Below are positions 7,629-13,917 of a DNA stretch of 17,227 bases, piece by piece. The notes beneath the pieces are model-generated. The model searched no databases. It saw only the letters and a program-made list of their open reading frames with translations, and was not told the DNA's origin. The position numbers and the translations under genes were made by a program. Where the stretch lies: positions 46,713-63,939 of the forward strand of contig DCJA01000025.1 of assembly GCA_002317175.1 (NCBI GenBank). The letters are read 5' to 3'. Numbering within the stretch: position 1 is the first letter of the stretch; every line of letters starts with the position of its first letter. This stretch comes from Lachnospiraceae bacterium UBA1712. GTDB taxonomy: Bacteria > Bacillota > Clostridia > Lachnospirales > Lachnospiraceae.

Positions 7629-8282
7629 CTATTGTCTTACAGCCTTTACAAATGCATCTATAAGGGCTTTGTCTTTACCATCTGTGCCTTCAACACCAGA
7701 GCTTACATCTACTACATCCGGGTTGAATATATCTATACCTTCAGCAACATTATTAGCATTAAGTCCACCTGCTAATACAAATGTAAATCTGTCAAGTATA
7801 GTAGAAGGAGGCGATTGAGAACCCGCCTTCTTAAGTCGTTTGCTCTTGCGCCAGTTGAAGGTTTGTCCACTTCCGAAATTTGGAGCATCCACAACCACCG
7901 CTTCTATCTTAGAAGAAAGTTCCTTATCAAGAGAATTGAAAAACGATTCCTTTGCAGCTAACTCTTCATCATTGTCGATATTAACTGCATACCAGACTGG
8001 TTTATCTACTATCTCAAGAACTTCTTTTTTAAGTTCCTTATGAATCTGATAATAATCAAATCCAATTGGCTTAAGTGATTCTATCATCTGCTGGTCAGGA
8101 GAAACCATAACAGCAACCTTTTTAATCTCAGGATTAAGATTGCCCATCAGCTCCTTTGCCTGTCCCCTGCTTACATTTCTTTTACTTTTTTCAAAGATAA
8201 CGAATCCAGCATAATCAACCTTTGCTTCATTTAGATATTCAGTTTCATTTAACTTTGTAATACCGCATATCTTAATTTTCAT
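7629..8282 (-). CDS. trpF: Phosphoribosylanthranilate isomerase
   Basis: Amadori isomerisation of phosphoribosylanthranilate, the third step of tryptophan synthesis. It is 217 aa, slightly long. The catalytic Cys6 is in KICGIT and the catalytic Asp132 in VVVDAPNFGSGQTFNW; the C-terminal phosphate-binding segments are LAGGLNANNV and VDVSSGVEG. Compared with Thermotoga TrpF, recalled from memory, there is a hydrophilic insertion of about 11 residues around 147-162 (KSKRLKKAGSQSPPS). Initiation looks weak: no GGAG-type site lies within 15 nt of the ATG, unlike every other gene here, and the region upstream is a partly decayed tandem repeat. No alternative start fits the conserved N-terminus. Confidence 0.95.
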   Translation of the reverse strand: MKIKICGITKLNETEYLNEAKVDYAGFVIFEKSKRNVSRGQAKELMGNLNPEIKKVAVMVSPDQQMIESLKPIGFDYYQIHKELKKEVLEIVDKPVWYAVNIDNDEELAAKESFFNSLDKELSSKIEAVVVDAPNFGSGQTFNWRKSKRLKKAGSQSPPSTILDRFTFVLAGGLNANNVAEGIDIFNPDVVDVSSGVEGTDGKDKALIDAFVKAVRQ

Positions 8283-8305
8283 GTACTAAAAACACTTTCA
8301 TTTTT

Positions 8306-8373
8306 AAGGTTTTCTGTTATTTAAAAGCTTTTCCTTTTTAGATTTTTGTCAATTAAAAGCTTTTCCATTTTTT
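8306..8373 (-). repeat. Tandem duplication at the trpC/trpF junction
   Basis: The last codons and stop of trpC (GGAAAAGCTTTTAA on the minus strand, 8353-8366) recur perfectly at 8321-8334, with similar flanks, giving a period of 32-34 bp. A more diverged third copy may extend to about 8272, over the trpF start. The core contains the 10-bp palindrome AAAAGCTTTT. AT-richness makes the third copy uncertain. Confidence 0.65.
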
Positions 8374-9138
8374 AGCAAGTTCTCTAGGATTATCTGATTC
8401 CATAAAAGCTCTTCCGATTAAGAATGCATCAACTCCAACTTCCTTAAGATACTTAACATCCTCATCACTCATTATTCCACTTTCAGCAACATATACCTTG
8501 TCCTGTGGAATATACTGACGAAGTCTTCCAGTATTCTCAAGTGAAATTGTGAAATCCTTAAGATTTCTATTATTTACACCTATTATTCTTGGATCAATCT
8601 TAAGTGCACGTTCTATCTCATGTTCGTCATGAGTCTCGACCAATACATCAAGTTCTAAGTCTCTGGATAGCTGATAAAAATCCTTCATCTGAGCATCATC
8701 AAGGATTGCTGTTATGAGCAATACTGCGTCTGCACCAATGGCCTTCGCTTCGAAGAACTGATATTCCTCTATCATAAAATCCTTTCTGATAATAGGCAGA
8801 TTGGATTTTGCTCTGATTGTTTTAAGATAATCAACATTACCATTAAAATGATCTTCTTCTGTAAGGCAGGATATAGCATCTACTGAAGCATTATAATCTT
8901 CAATTCTATCCATTAAATCCACCTTAACATCAATCTTTCCAAGGCTTGGTGATGCTTTCTTGAATTCACCAATAATAGATATGCCTGCTTTAGCAAGATT
9001 ATTATAAAACAAATCTGTTGGTCTTGCCTTTTTTTTCATTACATCTTCACATATTTTTCGCATTTCAATTTCTGAAATCCTATTTTTATGTTTTACTAAT
9101 CTAACTTTCTTATCTTGTACAATCTTATCAAGAATCAT
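8353..9138 (-). CDS. trpC: Indole-3-glycerol-phosphate synthase
   Basis: Cyclises carboxyphenylaminodeoxyribulose phosphate to indole-3-glycerol phosphate, the fourth step of tryptophan synthesis. From the ATG at 9136-9138 it is 261 aa, the normal length for a monofunctional enzyme. The reading frame is open for 20 more codons upstream, but those fall across a hairpin and lack family homology, while GGAGAG lies 4 nt before the chosen ATG. Active-site motifs are EFKKASPS (58-65), with the catalytic Lys of the conserved KKASPS, and RKDF (118-121); VNNRNLKDF and ESGI follow. It is the first gene after the Trp T-box, so it is the most exposed to attenuation. Its stop codon lies in a duplicated segment before trpF. 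Confidence 0.97.
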   Translation of the reverse strand: MILDKIVQDKKVRLVKHKNRISEIEMRKICEDVMKKKARPTDLFYNNLAKAGISIIGEFKKASPSLGKIDVKVDLMDRIEDYNASVDAISCLTEEDHFNGNVDYLKTIRAKSNLPIIRKDFMIEEYQFFEAKAIGADAVLLITAILDDAQMKDFYQLSRDLELDVLVETHDEHEIERALKIDPRIIGVNNRNLKDFTISLENTGRLRQYIPQDKVYVAESGIMSDEDVKYLKEVGVDAFLIGRAFMESDNPRELAKKWKSF

Positions 9139-9159
9139 TTTACTCTCCATTTCGTTTAT

Positions 9160-9196
9160 GCTTATGTCAGGTAAAAAACCTGACACCAACATAAGC
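9160..9196 (-). other. Hairpin just upstream of trpC ribosome binding site
   Basis: On the minus strand TGTCAGGT pairs with ACCTGACA around a 5-nt U loop (9165-9185), and GCTTATG/CATAAGC can extend the base to 9160-9196. It lies about 12 nt upstream of the trpC GGAGAG. No U tract follows, so it is not a terminator. It may be an mRNA-stability, processing or translation-control element. Confidence 0.6.
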
Positions 9197-9216
9197 ACTT
9201 CAAATTCATTTTCAAA

Positions 9217-9236
9217 ATGTCTGTACTAACAGACAT
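9217..9236 (-). other. Perfect hairpin followed by four U residues, after the T-box
   Basis: ATGTCTGT-TAGT-ACAGACAT on the minus strand forms an 8-bp stem with a 4-nt loop and is followed by TTTTG. It lies about 16 nt downstream of the T-box terminator. It could be a weak second terminator or a protective stem-loop; the U run is too short to be sure. Confidence 0.5.
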
Positions 9237-9252
9237 AGTAAAATCAAAATAT

Positions 9253-9291
9253 AAAAAAATCCCAGCAATACAATTAACTGTAATGCTGGGA
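9253..9291 (-). terminator. T-box-controlled intrinsic terminator
   Basis: GTCCCAGCATTAC pairs with its near-complement GTATTGCTGGGA on the minus strand, followed by seven U residues (9253-9259). It lies directly downstream of the T-box antiterminator sequence and upstream of trpC. It should form when tRNA-Trp is charged. Confidence 0.93.
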
Positions 9292-9515
9292 CAGGAATAC
9301 AAATTAACCTGCGGTGCCACCCGGCTTGATGAATAATCATCCACTTAGCGCATACTAGGTATATTAACACATACTATCATATGCTGACTTATTGTTACGG
9401 AGAGTCCAGCTCCGTCGCCCATACTCTGCAAAATGCATTTCTGTTTGCCCTCAGAGGTCCATTCATTTCTACGTCTGCTATCACAATTCCAGCTACTGTG
9501 ACTCTCTCTAAACAG
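9253..9515 (-). ncRNA. T-box riboswitch, tryptophan-specific, leader of the trp operon
   Basis: The transcript of the minus strand has Stem I closed by CTGTTT (9510-9515) and AAACAG (9441-9446), followed by an AGAGAGAG kink-turn-like segment. The specifier context is GAA-UGG-ACC, with UGG (Trp) at 9459-9461. The conserved T-box sequence AAGCCGGGTGGCACCGCAGG lies at 9308-9327. Its UGGC can pair with a GCCA acceptor end; bacterial tRNA-Trp carries discriminator G, which fits. A terminator hairpin ends the element. Uncharged tRNA-Trp should favour the antiterminator and allow transcription into trpC. Specificity is supported twice, by the specifier and by the discriminator pairing. Confidence 0.95.
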
Positions 9516-9556
9516 ATTATGTAAAAACTACTTACTCCTCATCAACGGTTTAATAC

Positions 9557-9585
9557 ATTAAAGCATTAAAACACATAAATGTCAA
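9557..9585 (-). promoter_or_regulatory. Sigma-A promoter of the trp operon
   Basis: On the minus strand TTGACA (9580-9585) and TTTAAT (9557-9562) have 17-nt spacing, with TGC before the -10 giving an extended -10 element. The predicted start near 9550 lies about 35 nt upstream of the T-box Stem I. Confidence 0.87.
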
Positions 9586-9600
9586 CACTATTTTGACTTT

Positions 9601-9660
9601 ATATAATAAATAATTTGTCTATATATAATAAATAATTTGTCTTTTTATAATAAATTATTT
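9601..9660 (-). repeat. 22-bp A/T-rich direct repeats upstream of the trp promoter
   Basis: Two copies of a 20-nt sequence (minus strand AGACAAATTATTTATTATAT) lie at 9601-9620 and 9623-9642, with a 22-bp period. A shorter third copy is at 9645-9660. They end about 15 nt upstream of the -35 element. They may act as an UP-like element, a regulator site or simply slippage-prone DNA. They are also part of the only long gene-free stretch (9139-9699). Confidence 0.8.
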
Positions 9661-9699
9661 TATGATATTGAGTAATCATTTATATTATTATAGAAAAAA

Positions 9700-11250
9700 C
9701 TAGCTTAATAAAGAAAATTCTTCAAGATTCCAAATCTTATCAACCAAACCATCATAAAACTCTGGTTCATGACAAACTAAAAGTATTGCTCCCTTGTATT
9801 CTTTAAGCGCACGCTTAAGTTCATCCTTAGCATCAACATCAAGATGGTTTGTAGGCTCATCAAGTAACAATATATTAGTCTCAGAATTAATTAGTTTACA
9901 AAGTCTTACTTTTGCCTGTTCTCCACCAGATAAAACTCTTACAAGGCTTTCTATATGTTTGGTTGTAAGTCCACATTTGGCCAGTGCAGATCTTACCTCA
10001 TACTGAGAATAGCTTGGAAATACTTCCCATATTTCTTCTATACAGGTATTATTGCCTGGAGTAACTTCCTGTTCAAAGTAACCTTTATAGAGGTAATCAC
10101 CAAGTTGAGCCTTTCCTGACACAGGCTCAATCAGACCAAGTACACTCTTTAAGAATGTAGTTTTTCCAATACCATTGGTTCCGATAAGAGCTATTTTCTC
10201 TCCTCGCTCCATACGAAGATTAATAGGTTTGCTTAAAGGTCGGTTATCATATCCAATAATCAGATCTTCTGTTTCAAAAATAACTTTACCTGAAGTTCTG
10301 GCATTTTTAAAATTGAATTCTGGCTTGGGTTTTTCTGCAGCAAGTTCTATTACATCCATTTTATCAAGCTTCTTTTGTCTTGACATAGCCATATTTCTGG
10401 TTGCTACATTAGCTTTATTTCTGGCTACAAAATCCTTGAGCTCGCTTATCTCCTGCTGTTGTTTCCTGTAAGCAGCCTCTAACTGGCCTTTTTTAACCTC
10501 ATAGACTTCCTGGAATTTATTATAATCGCCAACATATCGATCAAGATTGCCATTTTCCATATGATATATAATATTGACTACATCATTAAGAAATGGGATA
10601 TCGTGACTAATCAAAATAAATGCATTTTCATATTCCTGCAGATATCTTTTTAACCATGCAATATGTGGGGCATCAAGATAGTTAGTTGGCTCATCCAAGA
10701 GTAATACTTCAGGTTTTTGAAGCAAAAGCTTGGCAAGAAGAATCTTGGTTCTCTGTCCACCACTAAGGTCAGTTACATCTCTGTCCAGACCAAGTGGAAG
10801 TATCTCAAATGCTCTGGCTATTTCTTCAACCTTAGCATCAATCTGATAGAAATCATGAGCATCAAGTAAATCCTGCAATTCACCCATCTCTTCGAGCAGA
10901 GCATTCATATTGTTCTCATCAGCATCAGCAAGAAGTTCGCATATTTCATTGATTCTGGCTTCCATGCTAAACAGGTCTTCATATGCAGACTTGAGCACTT
11001 CACCAATAGTCATTCCAGGAGTTAGAACGGTGTGCTGATCAAGATATCCTACCTTAACATTTTTAGCCCATGTTACCTTACCATCTTCAGGATCCATTGA
11101 ACCGGTTACAATACTCATAAAGGTAGATTTACCTTCACCATTGGCTCCAACCAGTCCTATATGCTCTCCTTTTAATAGTCTGAAGGATACTTTGTCAAAT
11201 ATAACTCTGTCGCCAAAACCATGACTTAAATTACTAACATCTAATATCAT
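9700..11250 (-). CDS. ABC-F family ATPase (YkpA/YbiT-like)
   Basis: A soluble protein of 516 aa with two ABC ATPase domains and no membrane segments, which defines ABC-F ribosome-associated factors. The first domain has Walker A GANGEGKST (35-43), signature LSGGQ (162-166), LLLDEPTN and an H-loop SHD. A charged linker (about residues 235-310) follows. The second domain has Walker A GTNGIGKTT (357-365), LSGGEQ, LLLDEPTN and a variant H-loop CHEPEFY. Length and layout resemble the YkpA/YbiT group more than antibiotic-resistance ABC-F proteins, but that assignment is from memory. GAGGAAT lies 5 nt before the ATG. It starts 26 nt after the ilvBN terminator, leaving no room for its own promoter, so it probably depends on read-through. 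Role (translation factor versus resistance) is unproven. Confidence 0.92.
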   Translation of the reverse strand: MILDVSNLSHGFGDRVIFDKVSFRLLKGEHIGLVGANGEGKSTFMSIVTGSMDPEDGKVTWAKNVKVGYLDQHTVLTPGMTIGEVLKSAYEDLFSMEARINEICELLADADENNMNALLEEMGELQDLLDAHDFYQIDAKVEEIARAFEILPLGLDRDVTDLSGGQRTKILLAKLLLQKPEVLLLDEPTNYLDAPHIAWLKRYLQEYENAFILISHDIPFLNDVVNIIYHMENGNLDRYVGDYNKFQEVYEVKKGQLEAAYRKQQQEISELKDFVARNKANVATRNMAMSRQKKLDKMDVIELAAEKPKPEFNFKNARTSGKVIFETEDLIIGYDNRPLSKPINLRMERGEKIALIGTNGIGKTTFLKSVLGLIEPVSGKAQLGDYLYKGYFEQEVTPGNNTCIEEIWEVFPSYSQYEVRSALAKCGLTTKHIESLVRVLSGGEQAKVRLCKLINSETNILLLDEPTNHLDVDAKDELKRALKEYKGAILLVCHEPEFYDGLVDKIWNLEEFSLLS

Positions 11251-11275
11251 ATATTCCTCATTTCAAGCTTTACAC

Positions 11276-11301
11276 AAAAATACCCGGGTTAATCCCGGGT
11301 A
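11276..11301 (-). terminator. Intrinsic terminator after ilvN
   Basis: TACCCGGG-ATTAA-CCCGGGTA followed by five U residues on the minus strand: an 8-bp GC-rich stem 6 nt after the ilvN stop codon. It separates ilvBN from the ABC-F gene. Confidence 0.93.
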
Positions 11302-11307
11302 TAATTA

Positions 11308-11790
11308 TTATTCTTCAGAACATTTTTGAAGTGCAAGACATCCTGTTCGTGCAACTTCAACTATGCTGACACCGGTAAGCATCTTCATAAAAATTGATGT
11401 TCTTTCTGGAGTATCACACATCTGAATTATCATGTGAGTTTTACTCATATCTACAATATTGGCACCCATAATATCACAATTTTCCATGATATCTCTTCTG
11501 GTGTTTTTATTGTACTTAACTTTTATCAGCATCAGTTCTCTACTGATTGCTGACTGTTCTTCAAATGTCTTAACTTTGATAACATCAAGCTTCTTATTGA
11601 GCTGTTTTTCGATCTGTTCAATGGTTCTCTGATCACCACTGCTTACAATTGTCATACAGCTTACATCAGGATCATCGGTTTCACCAACAGCTAGACTGTC
11701 GATGTTATAACATCTTCTACTAAATAAACCTGCAACTTTACCAAGTACACCTGATCTGTTTTCAACTAATACTGAATATATTCTTCTCAT
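11308..11790 (-). CDS. ilvN: Acetohydroxyacid synthase small (regulatory) subunit
   Basis: The regulatory partner of IlvB, 160 aa, full length for the short-type small subunit. The N-terminal ACT domain has NRSGVLGKVAGLFSRRCYNIDS. It keeps the Asn (CYNID) that corresponds to E. coli IlvH Asn29 at the valine site. The C-terminal domain begins near ISRELMLIKVKY and ends EVARTGCLALQKCSEE. It starts 11 nt after the ilvB stop codon, and its GGGGGA ribosome binding site lies at the ilvB end, so the two are likely translated in step. A strong terminator follows. It is presumably the main valine-responsive subunit; a second small-subunit gene lies before ilvC. Confidence 0.95.
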   Translation of the reverse strand: MRRIYSVLVENRSGVLGKVAGLFSRRCYNIDSLAVGETDDPDVSCMTIVSSGDQRTIEQIEKQLNKKLDVIKVKTFEEQSAISRELMLIKVKYNKNTRRDIMENCDIMGANIVDMSKTHMIIQMCDTPERTSIFMKMLTGVSIVEVARTGCLALQKCSEE

Positions 11791-11801
11791 CTTTAATCCC
11801 C

Positions 11802-13427
11802 CTATTTTACAACCGCCATAGGGTTAATCATACATTCCATAAGATATCTGTTATCATCTTTGAGGAACTTTTCTATTGCATCGTCAACTTCATCCATATT
11901 ATGAACTCTGATAAATGGCATATCATAAGCTGCAGCAAGTTTTTCAAGATCAGGATTACCAGAAAGATCAACCACTGAATAGTTGTCTGCATAATTATAA
12001 TGCTGGAACTGACGTACAAGTCCAAGATAACCATTGTTAAACACAATAATCTTTACCGCTACATCATTTTGTCTTATGGTTGCAAGTTCGCACATGCTCA
12101 TCTGGAATGAACCATCACCACATACAGCTACTACCTGACGCTTAGGATCTGACATCTTAGCGCCCATGGCTGCTGGTATAGAGTAACCCATGGTTCCCAT
12201 ACCTCCTGTTGTAAGGAAGTCTCCATCAATAATCTGAGCGTAACCACATGACCAAAGCTGATTCTGACCTACATCTGCAACATAGATTGAATCATTTTTC
12301 ATTGCAGCTGTTAATTTTTGAATAAAGGCAGGAGCATCAACATAATCTCCCTGAGAATCAAGCTTCACCTCAAGTCTGTCTCTATATGAATCAAGTGTTT
12401 CTATCCAAGCACTGTAATCTGCTTCAAATTCTTTAGAAAGCAAATCATCAAAAATATAAGATGCATCGCCAACAAGCGGAATTGAAGGGCCGGCATTCTT
12501 GCCAATCTCAGCTGGATCAACATCGATATGAATCATTACCTTATCCTTGGTAATAAGATCAGGCTGATTAACAGCTCTGTCTGCCACTCTGGCTCCAACA
12601 ACGATAATAACATCGCTTTCTACTACAGCTCTGTTAGCATATGCCTTTCCATTATTACCAACCATGCCATAATATAAGGTATGATTGGTAGGAAGTACAC
12701 CTATACCCATCATAGTTGATACAACTGGAATATTATTCTTTAATGCAAATTCCTCAAGCTTTGCTGAAGCATTGGATAATATTACACCACCACCAGCATA
12801 TATAAGAGGTCTTTTGGCTTTCTCAAGTTCTTTGATAACTTTGTTAATCTGAGCCATATTACCTTTAACAGTTGGTTTATAGGTTCTCATATTAACTTCA
12901 GAAGGATATACGAACTTCTTAGCTTCGGCCTGCTGCATATCAATTGGCACATCAATAAGTACAGGACCTTTTCTACCTGTATTGGCAACATGAAATGCCT
13001 CTTTCATAATACGAGGTATATCATTGACATCATTTACAAGATAAGAATATTTAACAAATGACTCGCAGGCACCTGTTATATCAGCTTCCTGGAATACATC
13101 TCCACCAATAAGTTCACTCTTAACCTGACCTGTAATACAAATAAGAGGTATACTGTCTGCAAATGCAGTTGCTATACCTGTTATTAGATTGGTAGCACCA
13201 GGACCACTTGTTACAGCACATACTCCAGGAATCTCTTTGTTGATTCTGGTGTATCCGCTTGCTGCATGAGCAGCTGACTGTTCTGTTCTAACAAGTGTTG
13301 AATGTATCTTGCCAGAGGCTCTGACTGCTTCATAAAATGGAGCAATAGCTACTCCTGGATATCCATATATTTCTTTTACGCCTTCTGCTTCAAGGCATTT
13401 TACCATTATATCTGCGCCTGTCATCAT
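11802..13427 (-). CDS. ilvB: Acetohydroxyacid synthase large (catalytic) subunit
   Basis: A ThDP enzyme that condenses two pyruvates to acetolactate, or pyruvate with 2-oxobutyrate to acetohydroxybutyrate. It is 541 aa, a little shorter than the usual 560-590. The ThDP-activating glutamate is Glu49 in VRTEQSAAHAASGYTR. The ThDP/Mg motif runs from GDG (437-439) to NN (464-465). GDVFQEAD fits biosynthetic AHAS, and the adjacent ilvN argues against a catabolic acetolactate synthase. The residue matching the conserved Trp of VRQWQ (E. coli AHAS II Trp464) is Phe474 (VRQFQ). There are two possible ATGs, 13425-13427 and 13422-13424; GGAGAG is 2 or 5 nt upstream, so the second may be used. It has its own promoter. 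Confidence 0.96.
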   Translation of the reverse strand: MMTGADIMVKCLEAEGVKEIYGYPGVAIAPFYEAVRASGKIHSTLVRTEQSAAHAASGYTRINKEIPGVCAVTSGPGATNLITGIATAFADSIPLICITGQVKSELIGGDVFQEADITGACESFVKYSYLVNDVNDIPRIMKEAFHVANTGRKGPVLIDVPIDMQQAEAKKFVYPSEVNMRTYKPTVKGNMAQINKVIKELEKAKRPLIYAGGGVILSNASAKLEEFALKNNIPVVSTMMGIGVLPTNHTLYYGMVGNNGKAYANRAVVESDVIIVVGARVADRAVNQPDLITKDKVMIHIDVDPAEIGKNAGPSIPLVGDASYIFDDLLSKEFEADYSAWIETLDSYRDRLEVKLDSQGDYVDAPAFIQKLTAAMKNDSIYVADVGQNQLWSCGYAQIIDGDFLTTGGMGTMGYSIPAAMGAKMSDPKRQVVAVCGDGSFQMSMCELATIRQNDVAVKIIVFNNGYLGLVRQFQHYNYADNYSVVDLSGNPDLEKLAAAYDMPFIRVHNMDEVDDAIEKFLKDDNRYLMECMINPMAVVK

Positions 13428-13459
13428 GTCTCTCCATAAATAATTGATAAATCTAGTTT

Positions 13460-13489
13460 AGTATACAACAAGTTTATCTTTTATGTAAA
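13460..13489 (-). promoter_or_regulatory. Promoter of ilvBN, overlapped by an inverted repeat
   Basis: TTTACA (13484-13489) and TATACT (13460-13465) with 18-nt spacing on the minus strand; the leader would be only about 25-30 nt. An inverted repeat, AAGTTTA-N9-TAAACTT (13470-13492), covers the -35 element and could be an operator. There is no space for a T-box or leader-peptide attenuator. Confidence 0.7.
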
Positions 13490-13496
13490 CTTTAAA

Positions 13497-13907
13497 TTAT
13501 CTAAATGCACTAAAGAATTTGCTCAGAGGTTCTACTACATTGCCTAAATCTGTGATAGCCTGATTTAATCCTTCAAAATCTATAGAATTAATATTATCAA
13601 AAGCCTGAACAAGACTTTCTGAACTGTCATCAACCAGTTTGGTAATTGAATTAACTGCCACTTCCATTGAATCAATTGTGACTGTCATATCATCCATAAT
13701 GGTTTGTGCCTGTGAAATTGCTTCATTCGCTTTAATCATTGTATCCTGAGCGGTATTAAGAGTCTGAATTACAACAGGAACAACTATTGCAGTTAGTACA
13801 ACAAGTATCGCAACTAATACAACTGATATTCTTGTCCAGAATAATCTCTTTTGGTTAATCTCTTTGATTTCTTTTAAATATTCAAGTGTATCCTTATTCT
13901 CTTCCAT
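13497..13907 (-). CDS. Small single-span membrane protein with extracytoplasmic coiled coil
   Basis: I do not recognise a named family for this 136-aa protein. A charged N-terminal segment (1-25) precedes one hydrophobic helix (about 26-48, rich in Val, Ile and Leu). A long Ala/Ser/Asp-rich heptad-like stretch (about 50-115) follows, resembling the transmembrane and signalling-helix part of chemotaxis receptors or DUF948-type proteins. A short C-terminal tail follows (LSKFFSAFR). Topology is probably N-in, C-out. The start has AAGGAG 7 nt upstream and lies 10 nt after the metH stop codon, so it is probably cotranscribed and coupled with metH. That link does not tell its function. No enzymatic motif is present. 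It is probably a real gene, given the clean membrane topology and ribosome binding site. Confidence 0.8.
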   Translation of the reverse strand: MEENKDTLEYLKEIKEINQKRLFWTRISVVLVAILVVLTAIVVPVVIQTLNTAQDTMIKANEAISQAQTIMDDMTVTIDSMEVAVNSITKLVDDSSESLVQAFDNINSIDFEGLNQAITDLGNVVEPLSKFFSAFR

Positions 13908-13917
13908 GACTATCTCC

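Noticed and set aside
9162..9344. 60-codon minus-strand frame across the T-box
   Set aside because: It runs through the conserved T-box sequence and its terminator, so it is structured leader RNA. Only its last 24 codons were kept, as a weak leader-peptide idea.
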